Shown: piece after piece, positions 1-6,753 of the stretch
Layout: every line of letters begins with the position of its first letter
Position numbering within the stretch: the first letter of the stretch is position 1
From: Helicobacteraceae bacterium
Lineage (GTDB): Bacteria > Campylobacterota > Campylobacteria > Campylobacterales > Helicobacteraceae
Direction of reading: 5' to 3'
Assembly: GCA_900770765.1 (NCBI GenBank)
Contig: CAAGLK010000067.1
Span: forward strand, 1 to 22,329
DNA length: 22,329 nucleotides
Program-made: the position numbers and the translations under genes
The notes under the pieces: model-generated
Databases searched by the model: none
What the model was told of the DNA's origin: nothing
The model's input: only the letters and a program-made list of their open reading frames with translations

Positions 1-553
1 ACTCTCTAATTTCCCACAACGCACTTTTTGAACTTCTTAGGCTTAAAAAGTTTTGCAAACTTCTAGCATTAATACTCCAAGTAAGCTCTGTTTTATAACA
101 CTCTGGCATTGCATATTTTGCGACATCGTTACTAAGATTCTGCCTTAAAAGCAGACGCAAATTTTCTAAAGCATTAATAGAGGCGGAATCTATTTCTTTA
201 ATTTGTGTAAAAACTATAAATTTTTCTGCTCTTTTTAAATTTTCTTCATTTAAGGGCAAAAAGGATTCCACTTCTTTTAATTCTTTTAGTGTATAGCGGC
301 TACTTTTAACGCTTAAAGATGCGACCCTATGCCGCGCTAATTCTTGTAAAAGTGCCCTTGAGATTCCCTGAATATAAAAATTATAAAATAAATGTTCTAG
401 CGTGGAAGCGTGTTTAAATTTATTCCCCACTCTATCAATTAATTCTTTATCTTTTTCTCCTCCTCCATCACTTTTGTCAAAACTTTGCCAACAAGTGCGA
501 ATCGCGTGAGAGCAAATCTCAAGCGGAGTGTAATTTAAAAGCGTTACTTTCAT
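1..553 (-). CDS. thyX: Flavin-dependent thymidylate synthase ThyX (C-terminus cut by window edge)
   Basis: Translating leftwards from the ATG at 553 gives 184 codons without a stop before the window edge; family members of about 200 residues suggest only some 20 residues are missing. ThyX makes dTMP from dUMP using FAD, NADPH and methylenetetrahydrofolate. The signature RHR-X7-S is present (R74 H75 R76, S84, followed by S-R-Y at 85-87), as are the flavin-contact region H48-A-S-T-L-E53-H54 and the late NARSLQNFLSLR block at 162-173. The start lies 15 bp after the ruvC stop, with AAGGA upstream, so it is probably co-transcribed with ruvC away from the origin. ThyX is the usual thymidylate synthase of Helicobacter and Campylobacter, which lack thyA. 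Identification is firm. Confidence 0.96.
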   Translation of the reverse strand, partial: MKVTLLNYTPLEICSHAIRTCWQSFDKSDGGGEKDKELIDRVGNKFKHASTLEHLFYNFYIQGISRALLQELARHRVASLSVKSSRYTLKELKEVESFLPLNEENLKRAEKFIVFTQIKEIDSASINALENLRLLLRQNLSNDVAKYAMPECYKTELTWSINARSLQNFLSLRSSKSALWEIRE

Positions 554-568
554 AATTTTCCTTTATTT

Positions 569-1039
569 TTATAATTTTAATCGCTGTGCGTGTGTAATTG
601 CAATAGCTATTGCATCTGTTATATCAAGCGGCTTTATTTCACCTTTAATACCTAAAAGCCGCTTTACCATAAAGGCTACTTGCTCCTTTTGTGCTTTACC
701 ATTTCCTGTTAGAGCCTTTTTAACTTGAAGTGGCGTATATTCTGCAAAATTTCCAAGCTCTTGTAGAATCTTTAAGCTCAAAGCTCCCCTAAATTGTGCT
801 AGCTTAATAACCGTTTTTGGATTATAAGCATAAAACATATCTTCAATTGCTACGCTATTAATCTTGTGATTTTTAAGCACTATATCAATTCCCTCTACGA
901 ATTCTAAAATTTGATACTGTAAGATTCTTTCTTTAATCTTTATTAATCCAGCTTCTACAAGGCTTATTTTACCTTTTTCTAACGCCACAATAGCATAACC
1001 ACAATTTCTACTTCCAGGGTCAATTCCTAAAATATTCAC
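569..1039 (-). CDS. ruvC: Crossover junction endodeoxyribonuclease RuvC
   Basis: RuvC is the Holliday-junction resolvase that cuts recombination intermediates as a dimer together with RuvAB. The 156-residue product has the usual family length and starts MNILGIDPGSRNCGYA. The four acidic catalytic residues are visible at the expected positions: D7, E66, D139 and D142, with the conserved lysine region at 107-118. It begins with ATG, with AAGG upstream, and reads away from dnaA across the putative oriC1. thyX follows after 15 bp. A ruvC-dnaA-dnaN order at the origin is known in several Campylobacterota but differs from H. pylori. Identification is firm. Confidence 0.97.
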   Translation of the reverse strand: MNILGIDPGSRNCGYAIVALEKGKISLVEAGLIKIKERILQYQILEFVEGIDIVLKNHKINSVAIEDMFYAYNPKTVIKLAQFRGALSLKILQELGNFAEYTPLQVKKALTGNGKAQKEQVAFMVKRLLGIKGEIKPLDITDAIAIAITHAQRLKL

Positions 1040-1090
1040 AAAATTACCTTAAAATTTTTGCAAAATAATATATATCTTTTAATAATTATC

Positions 1091-1099
1091 TGCTAAAAT
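1091..1099 (+). promoter_or_regulatory. Extended -10 promoter for dnaA (TGCTAAAAT)
   Basis: TGCTAAAAT at 1091-1099 is an extended -10 element of the type used by the Helicobacter/Campylobacter housekeeping sigma factor, which does not depend on a conserved -35. The expected transcription start, about 7 bases downstream, falls inside the first DnaA-box-like 9-mer (1105-1113). This suggests that DnaA binding would repress its own gene. The assignment is by motif only. Confidence 0.6.
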
Positions 1100-1104
1100 C
1101 CGCA

Positions 1105-1169
1105 TTTTTCACAGCATTTTCACATTGTTTTCACGCTTTATTCACATCTTATTCACATAATGTGAATAA
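1105..1169. other. oriC1: array of six DnaA-box-like 9-mers
   Basis: Five same-direction 9-mers lie at 1105, 1116, 1127, 1138 and 1149: TTTTTCACA, ATTTTCACA, GTTTTCACG, TTATTCACA and TTATTCACA. Each is separated from the next by exactly 2 bp, giving an 11-bp period of about one helical turn. A sixth, TGTGAATAA at 1161-1169, is a perfect inverted copy of the fifth across a 3-bp spacer. The sequences resemble known DnaA boxes of the Campylobacterota (ending TTCACA). The position between ruvC and dnaA matches oriC1 of bipartite origins described in this phylum. Binding itself is inferred. Confidence 0.85.
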
Positions 1170-1183
1170 ATAAAAGGTAGCCT

Positions 1184-2488
1184 TTGCATCAAGTTTTACT
1201 TCAATTAAAAAAAGAAATTACGACTTTTGAGTTTGACAACTACATTAGTCAAATAACTTATAATGAAAAATATTCACGCGATGATAGAGTGGTTTTAAAT
1301 GTCCCAAATGTATTTATGGTAAGCTGGATAAAAACAAAATATGCAGACAAAATCGCAAATTTATTTGAAATATCCACAGGAATTAAACCAGAAATAATAG
1401 TAGAAGTAACAAACCTTACTAAAAAAAGGGAAACAAAAAATAACGCTAGAATCTTAAATAATGCGACAAATCTCAATCCATCATTTACTTTTAATTCATT
1501 TGTAGTTGGAAACTCAAATTCATTTGCTTTTAATGTCGCAAAAGCAGTCGCACAAAATCAAAGCACCACTTATAATCCGCTTGTAATTTATGGTAACACA
1601 GGCTTAGGCAAAACACATCTATTAAACGCAATAGGTAATGCAAATGCAAGCGTTGGGAAAAATGTAATATACACCACAAGTGAGCAATTTTTAAATGATT
1701 TTTTACTTCATATTAGAAATGGTCCTACTGCAATGGAGCGATTCCGTGAAAAATATAGAGCTTGTGATTATTTATTAATTGATGATATACAATTTTTAAG
1801 TGGAAAAGACCAAATTCAAGAAGAATTTTTTCATACTTTTAACGAATTAAAAGAAAATAATAAGCAAATAGTGCTAACTTCAGATAGGCTTCCAAAAGAT
1901 ATGAAAGGCTTAGAAGAAAGGCTTAAAACTCGCTTCACATCAGGGCTTTTAGCAGATATTCAACCACCAGAGCTAGAGACAAAAATCAATATAATCCGCT
2001 CAAAATGCGAATTAGATGGAATCTTTTTAGATGATAAAATAATTTATTTTATTGCAGCTAATATTAATGACAATATTAGAGAAATTGAAGGTGTTTTAGT
2101 AAAACTAAATTTTTCTATGAATGTTACAAATATCCAAGAAATTAGCATAGATTTTGTAAAAGATATTTTAAAAGAATATATTAAAGAAAATAAAGAAAAT
2201 ATAACAATGGAAAACATTATTGAAACAGTAGCAAAATACTATAATATAAAACCAAGCGATATAAAAAGTAAAAGTCGCTCTAAAAATATAGTAATCGCAA
2301 GAAAAACCGTAATTTACTTAGCACGGAATCTCACGCCTAATTCAATGCCATATTTAGCGAATTTCTTTGGTATGAAAGACCACAGCACAGTAAGTAAAGC
2401 TATGAAAAGCATACAAGATGAAATGAAAGAAAATCAAAATTTCAAAACAATTATAGAAGAGATAAAAAATAAAATAAGCTCATCTTAA
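1184..2488 (+). CDS. dnaA: Chromosomal replication initiator protein DnaA
   Basis: DnaA binds the origin boxes, forms an ATP-dependent filament and melts the unwinding element. The 434-residue protein shows an N-terminal interaction domain (about 1-75), a short linker, and an AAA+ core with Walker A GNTGLGKT at 137-144, Walker B LLIDDI at 197-202 and sensor 1 LTSD at 231-234. The C-terminal DNA-binding domain carries the DnaA signature DHSTVSKAMKSI at 399-410. The start is TTG at 1184, with AAGG 6 bp upstream; there is no in-frame ATG near it. The gene is flanked by the two putative origin segments, the usual arrangement in this phylum. Identification is firm. Confidence 0.98.
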   Translation: MHQVLLQLKKEITTFEFDNYISQITYNEKYSRDDRVVLNVPNVFMVSWIKTKYADKIANLFEISTGIKPEIIVEVTNLTKKRETKNNARILNNATNLNPSFTFNSFVVGNSNSFAFNVAKAVAQNQSTTYNPLVIYGNTGLGKTHLLNAIGNANASVGKNVIYTTSEQFLNDFLLHIRNGPTAMERFREKYRACDYLLIDDIQFLSGKDQIQEEFFHTFNELKENNKQIVLTSDRLPKDMKGLEERLKTRFTSGLLADIQPPELETKINIIRSKCELDGIFLDDKIIYFIAANINDNIREIEGVLVKLNFSMNVTNIQEISIDFVKDILKEYIKENKENITMENIIETVAKYYNIKPSDIKSKSRSKNIVIARKTVIYLARNLTPNSMPYLANFFGMKDHSTVSKAMKSIQDEMKENQNFKTIIEEIKNKISSS

Positions 2489-2513
2489 AAATATAGAATT
2501 TTTTTTATTTTTT

Positions 2514-2522
2514 TGCTAAAAT
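2514..2522 (+). promoter_or_regulatory. Extended -10 promoter for dnaN-gyrB (TGCTAAAAT)
   Basis: A T-rich run at 2500-2514 leads directly into TGCTAAAAT, the same nine bases found before dnaA. It would start a transcript near 2529 that crosses the putative unwinding element into dnaN. The T-rich run after dnaA could also help end dnaA transcription. Motif evidence only. Confidence 0.55.
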
Positions 2523-2648
2523 TGTGATTTATTGTGCATTAATTCTTAAGCCTAATAGCACAGAACATTTCCTAAAATAGAAGTTTGTAGCCAATATTCA
2601 CATATTCAACCTACCTACTACTACTTCTAAAATTTTAAAATAATAAGG
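2523..2648. other. oriC2: DnaA boxes, DnaA-trio-like repeats and AT-rich unwinding region
   Basis: The dnaA-dnaN gap holds two degenerate reversed boxes (2523-2531 and 2533-2541, each 7 of 9 to TTATTCACA) and a better one, ATATTCACA, at 2594-2602, with a partial ATATTCAAC at 2602-2610. Directly after it come triplets CTA (2611), CTA (2615), CTA (2618), CTA (2621), CTT (2624) and CTA (2627), then AT-only sequence up to the dnaN ribosome site. Box, then triplets, then AT-rich DNA is the layout of the bacterial DnaA-trio melting element. This makes the gap the likely strand-opening site. Confidence 0.7.
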
Positions 2649-2656
2649 AGTCGCAA

Positions 2657-3721
2657 ATGAATATAACAATTCAAAAAAATGTGTTAGATAATATCTTAAC
2701 TTCACTACAACCTTTTTTAGATAAAAAAGATGCTTCAAATATAACATCTCATATTTATTTAGAAGTAAAAGACCAAAAATTAACTTGCAAAGCAACAGAT
2801 TTTGAAATGGGACTTTATACAATAAGTGATTCTTTATTAATAACAGAAGAAGGAATAGCAACAGTAAATGGAAAACAAATCCTAGATGTAATTAAAAGTT
2901 TAAAAGAAGGAGAAATTAACTTATACGCAGAAAATGAACACTTAAATATCAAACAAAATAAAAGTTACTTTAAACTTCCTATGTTTGATGCAAGTGAATT
3001 TCCAAAATTTCCAGATTATGAAAATTTTGAAAAGCTAGAAATTAGCTCTTTAGACATAATTAATTCTATGAAAAAAATATTCCCTGTTGTTGATACAAAC
3101 AATCATAAAAGAGAATTAAATGGAGCATTATTAGATATAAAAGAATATTCTTATAGTTTTGTAGCATCAGATACAAAAAGACTCTCAGTAATTAAATTTG
3201 AAAAACCATCTGGTAAAAGTTTATCTCTAATTTTCCCTAAAAAATCAATTTTAGAAATACAAAAATTGTTTTATGACAATGTAGAATTATTTTATAGTGA
3301 AAAAGATATTGCAATTCGTTCACAAAATTATGTTTTCTTCTCACACTTAATCAATGGTAAATTCCCAGATTATGAAAAAATTATGCCAAAAGAAGCAAAA
3401 ATAGAATTAAATCTACCAAAATCAAGCATAATAGATGGAATTAGACTAGTAAATGCTGTAACAAATGATGCTAAATTAACTTTTAAAAAAAATGAAATCT
3501 GCTTTGAATCTTTACATAAAGATTTTGAAGCAAAAACACAAATAGAAATTGAATTAAATTTAGAAGAAGAAATAGAAGTAGGCATTAATTCAAGACATGT
3601 TTTAGACTTTTTAGGACAAATTGAAACTGCAAATTTCAATTGGATTTTAAATGGTAAAAATGCACCTTTTATTTTAAAAAGTGAAAATTTTTCATCTGTA
3701 ATAATGCCTATTGTAATTTAA
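2657..3721 (+). CDS. dnaN: DNA polymerase III subunit beta (sliding clamp)
   Basis: The beta clamp is a ring-shaped dimer that tethers DNA polymerase III and other repair and replication factors to DNA. The 354-residue product starts MNITIQKNVLDNIL and has the family's three successive clamp folds (about 1-120, 120-240 and 240-354), including SDTKRLS at 171-177 of the second fold, and ends with the typical VIMPIVI strand. The ATG is preceded by AAGGAG with a 6-bp spacing. gyrB follows after 18 bp, so the two are probably one transcript. In H. pylori dnaN is not beside dnaA, so this layout points away from that species. Confidence 0.97.
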   Translation: MNITIQKNVLDNILTSLQPFLDKKDASNITSHIYLEVKDQKLTCKATDFEMGLYTISDSLLITEEGIATVNGKQILDVIKSLKEGEINLYAENEHLNIKQNKSYFKLPMFDASEFPKFPDYENFEKLEISSLDIINSMKKIFPVVDTNNHKRELNGALLDIKEYSYSFVASDTKRLSVIKFEKPSGKSLSLIFPKKSILEIQKLFYDNVELFYSEKDIAIRSQNYVFFSHLINGKFPDYEKIMPKEAKIELNLPKSSIIDGIRLVNAVTNDAKLTFKKNEICFESLHKDFEAKTQIEIELNLEEEIEVGINSRHVLDFLGQIETANFNWILNGKNAPFILKSENFSSVIMPIVI

Positions 3722-3739
3722 TAAATCAAAAGGAAATAA

Positions 3740-6058
3740 ATGGAAGATTTAGAATACAATAGTCATAGTATTAAAGTTTTAAAAGGCTTAGAAGCAGTTA
3801 GAAAACGCCCTGGAATGTATATCGGTGATACAAGTGTGGGCGGTCTTCATCACTTAATTTATGAAGTTGTAGATAACTGCATTGATGAAGCTATGGCTGG
3901 ATATTGCACTAATATTGAAATAATTTTAACAAAAGATGGCGGAGCAAAAATTAGCGATAATGGTCGTGGAATCCCTGTTGATATTCACCCTACAGAGCAT
4001 ATCCCAGCCGCCACAGTAGCTCTAACCGTGCTTCATGCAGGCGGTAAATTTGACCAAAAAACTTATAGCGGTGGCTTACACGGCGTAGGCGTATCTGTCG
4101 TAAATGCTTTATCAAGTAAGCTAGAGATGACAATTTATAAACATAATAAAATTCATCGCCAAAATTTTGAAAAAGGGATTCCACAAAATGATTTAGAAAT
4201 AATCGGCGATACTAAAAAAACAGGCACAACAATAGAATTTATCCCAGATTCCACAATTTTTGAGACTACCGATTTCCAACGCGAAATTCTTTGCAAGAGA
4301 TTTAAAGAGCTTGCTTATTTAAATCATCAAATCACAATAAATTTTAAAGATGAACGAGACGGCTTTAGCGAAGTGTATCACTTTGAAGGTGGCTTAAAGC
4401 AATTTATAGAGGATATTAACAAAAAGCCTTTTATTTCAAGCATTATTTCCTTTGATGGTAGAGATGAAGCTGAAAATGTAGAAGTAGAAGTTGCTCTTGC
4501 TTATAATGAGGGCTTTACAGAAAGTGTTTTGAGCTTTGTAAATAATATCCACACTACAGATGGTGGCACACATGAAGCAGGATTCCGCATGGGGCTTACT
4601 CGTGTGATTACAAATTACATTGAAGCTAACGCAAATGCAAGAGAAAAAGACTCTAAAATCACAGGCGATGATATACGAGAGGGACTTGTTGCAATTGTCT
4701 CAGTTAAGGTAATTGACCCACAATTTGTAGGGCAAACTAAAGGGAAGCTAGGAAGCACTTTTGTCCGCCCAATAGTGCAAAAATTCGCTTTTGAAAAAAT
4801 CTCTAAGTTTTTTGAAGAAAATCCAAATGTGGCAAAAGCAATTATGCAAAAAGCCCTTTTAGCAGCTCGCGGTAGAGAAGCAGCGAAAAAGGCAAGGGAG
4901 CTAACACGCAAAAAAGAATCTTTTAGTGTAGGCACACTTCCAGGCAAACTTGCCGATTGTCAAAGTAAAGACCCAAGCATTAGTGAAATTTATCTAGTAG
5001 AGGGCGATTCTGCTGGAGGCTCGGCAAAACAGGGGCGAGATAGAGGCTATCAAGCGATTTTACCACTTAGAGGAAAAATTCTAAATGTAGAAAAATCACG
5101 CCTTGATAAGATTCTAAAAAGCGAAGAAATTAAGAATCTAATAACTGCATTAGGATGTGGAATCGGTGAAGAGTTTGATATAGAAAAAATCCGCTATAAC
5201 AAAATTATAATAATGACCGATGCCGATGTGGATGGCAGCCATATACAGACGCTTTTAATGACCTTTTTCTTCCGCTATTTAAAGGGTATTATTGAAGCTG
5301 GATATTTGTATATTGCTCAACCACCACTTTATCGCTTTAAAAAAGGCAAAAAAGAAATTTATCTAAAAGATGAAAAAGCATTAAGTGAATATTTAATTGA
5401 AAATGGAATTGAGAATTTTGAATTTAGTGGAATCGGCAATAAAGATTTAATGGATTTTTTCAAAATTGTCGCGCATTATAGGGCAACCTTACAGAATCTT
5501 AAAAAGAGATTCCAGCTAATTGAAATCGTGCAGTATCTAATTGAAAATAGTGATTTAATAGGCTTAAGTAATGAAAAATTACTAGAATCCATTAAAATAA
5601 GGCTAAAAGAGCTTAATTTTAATATCCTAAATCAAACAATAGATAGCGAGAAAATTCATCTTTATGTGCAAACAGATTCTGGCTTAGTGGATATTTTAAT
5701 TAATGATGAGCTTTTTTCACATCCGCTATTTACCGAAGCGCATTTTGTGTTTAGTAAAATTAAAGAGCGAGATTTAGACTTTTTAGGCGGAAAATGTCCG
5801 CTAGAAATGCTAGAGCTAGTAGAAGAAAGCAGTAAAAAAGGTGCATATATCCAACGCTACAAAGGCTTAGGTGAAATGAATCCAGAGCAGCTATGGGAGA
5901 CTACAATGACGCCAGAAAACCGCCGCTTAATCCGCGTAGAAATCACAGATGATATAGCTGCTAGTGAAGTATTCTCGCTATTTATGGGTGATGAAGTTGA
6001 ACCAAGACGAGATTATATCCAAGCACACGCAAAAGATGTTAAGCATTTGGATGTGTAG
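3740..6058 (+). CDS. gyrB: DNA gyrase subunit B
   Basis: GyrB is the ATPase subunit of gyrase, which introduces negative supercoils as an A2B2 tetramer. The 772-residue protein has the GHKL ATPase domain, with the catalytic-base region YEVVDN at 41-46 (E42), DNGRGIPVD at 73-81 and GGLHGVGVSVVNA at 111-123. The QTKGKLG loop is at 332-338. The TOPRIM domain has EGDSAGGSAKQGRDR at 421-435 and DADVDGSH at 494-501. The C-terminal GyrB motif IQRYKGLGEMNPEQLW is also present. QTKGKLG and the spacing fit GyrB better than ParE. AAAGGA precedes the ATG. It is the last gene of the dnaN-gyrB unit and is followed by a hairpin. Confidence 0.97.
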   Translation: MEDLEYNSHSIKVLKGLEAVRKRPGMYIGDTSVGGLHHLIYEVVDNCIDEAMAGYCTNIEIILTKDGGAKISDNGRGIPVDIHPTEHIPAATVALTVLHAGGKFDQKTYSGGLHGVGVSVVNALSSKLEMTIYKHNKIHRQNFEKGIPQNDLEIIGDTKKTGTTIEFIPDSTIFETTDFQREILCKRFKELAYLNHQITINFKDERDGFSEVYHFEGGLKQFIEDINKKPFISSIISFDGRDEAENVEVEVALAYNEGFTESVLSFVNNIHTTDGGTHEAGFRMGLTRVITNYIEANANAREKDSKITGDDIREGLVAIVSVKVIDPQFVGQTKGKLGSTFVRPIVQKFAFEKISKFFEENPNVAKAIMQKALLAARGREAAKKARELTRKKESFSVGTLPGKLADCQSKDPSISEIYLVEGDSAGGSAKQGRDRGYQAILPLRGKILNVEKSRLDKILKSEEIKNLITALGCGIGEEFDIEKIRYNKIIIMTDADVDGSHIQTLLMTFFFRYLKGIIEAGYLYIAQPPLYRFKKGKKEIYLKDEKALSEYLIENGIENFEFSGIGNKDLMDFFKIVAHYRATLQNLKKRFQLIEIVQYLIENSDLIGLSNEKLLESIKIRLKELNFNILNQTIDSEKIHLYVQTDSGLVDILINDELFSHPLFTEAHFVFSKIKERDLDFLGGKCPLEMLELVEESSKKGAYIQRYKGLGEMNPEQLWETTMTPENRRLIRVEITDDIAASEVFSLFMGDEVEPRRDYIQAHAKDVKHLDV

Positions 6059-6062
6059 GGAT

Positions 6063-6105
6063 ACAATAAGTTAAAAACTATTTTTTAAAGTTTTTAGCTT
6101 ATTGT
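6063..6105 (+). terminator. Long stem-loop after gyrB, candidate terminator
   Basis: Arms at 6063-6079 and 6089-6105 pair over 17 bp with one G-T wobble around a 9-nt loop, starting 5 bases after the gyrB stop. The stem is AT-rich and lacks a strong following T-run, so it may act as a weak or bidirectional terminator or protect the 3' end. The pairing is directly visible; the function is inferred. Confidence 0.55.
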
Positions 6106-6298
6106 TTAGATAATAAAAATTAATAATTTTGAGTAATTTTGTAACAATTTTATAAAAATTTTAAAATTTTTATAATTAAAATTTGTAACTTTTTGCTACA
6201 TAAATTTATAAGAGTAATTTTTTAGTTTAGGCTTGTAAGTTTAAGTTGTTGATTTCTTTGGCGACAAGTTGTATCGCAATGATTATTAATTATTTTAG

Positions 6299-6329
6299 AT
6301 TGCCACGAATCCTTGCGGATTCTCGCAAT
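6299..6329. repeat. REP-like small palindromic element
   Basis: A perfect 6-bp stem, GAATCC (6307-6312) and GGATTC (6317-6322), closes a TTGC tetraloop. Outer arms ATTGC (6299-6303) and GCAAT (6325-6329) pair around a 3/2-nt internal loop. The ATTGC...GCAAT outer arms resemble the ends of small dispersed intergenic palindromes seen in many bacteria. Whether it is dispersed in this genome cannot be seen from one copy. Confidence 0.5.
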
Positions 6330-6463
6330 AACAAAATGGAATAAGATTTCACATTTAAAATAAAAATGCCTAGCCACAAAAGCCGAGTGCTTTAAAAAAT
6401 AAGCAGAATATGCTTTTAGGATTCTACCTAAAAAATCTTAGCCGCTAAAAATAACCTACCACA

Positions 6464-6667
6464 ATATCAAAGCAATATCGCAAAGGAGTTTGGATAATCG
6501 TGAAAAAGTGCAAGGGAGTTACCTTTTTGGTGTTTTATAAGAATTTGAAGTTTTTAATAAAATTTAAAAATGCCTAATTTTAAAAGTAAAGCATTTACTA
6601 TAACATCAAAGCGATATTACAAAATAGTTTGTGCGTTCATTAAGCAAAAAACAAAGGAGCTTACTTA
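6464..6667. repeat. Two diverged copies of an intergenic direct repeat
   Basis: Copy one (about 6464-6530) and copy two (about 6602-6667) share ATCAAAGC-ATAT, then CAAA..AGTTTG, then after an unlike middle CAA.GGAG.TTAC. Upstream of each, AAAAATGCCTA (about 6363 and 6564) also matches, so the repeat unit probably starts there, with extra sequence in copy one. The alignment was done by eye and is approximate. Confidence 0.4.
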
Positions 6668-6690
6668 TCGTAAGTGACTGCGTTTTTTGC
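6644..6690. repeat. Inverted repeat with nested hairpin
   Basis: GCAAAAAAC (6644-6652) and GTTTTTTGC (6682-6690) are perfect 9-bp complements. Between them, ACTTA (6663-6667) and TAAGT (6671-6675) form a second stem around TCG. It lies 64 bp beyond the dcuB stop and could end leftward dcuB transcription or form part of an RNA, but there is no clear T-run beyond the arms. Confidence 0.45.
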
Positions 6691-6753
6691 GAAAATGACG
6701 CTCAAAATATGAAGCAAGATTGCTTTGTAGCTAAATTGGACATTAAATTTAGA

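Larger units (their letters stand above)
6106..6753. other. Gene-poor region between gyrB and dcuB
   Basis: About 650 bp show no open frame with a start and ribosome site that I would call a gene. The first 130 bp are very AT-rich. The rest contains a REP-like hairpin (6299-6329), a diverged direct repeat (6464-6530 and 6602-6667) and an inverted repeat with a nested stem (6644-6690). It is unusually long for this gene-dense chromosome and also unusually free of the GGAATC word seen elsewhere. It could hold a decayed gene, a structured RNA or repeat debris; I cannot choose between these from the sequence. Confidence 0.5.

Noticed and set aside
1149..1169. Palindrome before dnaA read as a terminator or a regulator operator
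   Set aside because: Its arms equal the DnaA-box-like 9-mers of the adjacent array, there is no T-run, and the location is the expected oriC1.
1258..1476. Leftward 72-codon open frame inside dnaA
   Set aside because: Lies wholly antisense to a firmly identified gene, has no ribosome site and low-complexity hydrophobic sequence typical of a shadow frame.
4615..4947. Leftward 110-codon open frame inside gyrB
   Set aside because: Antisense to the conserved gyrB region leading into the TOPRIM domain; the conservation explains the sequence and no domain is visible.
6106..6753. CRISPR array or toxin-antitoxin locus in the gene-poor gap
   Set aside because: The repeats are only two diverged copies without regular spacers, and no small paired coding frames with ribosome sites are visible.
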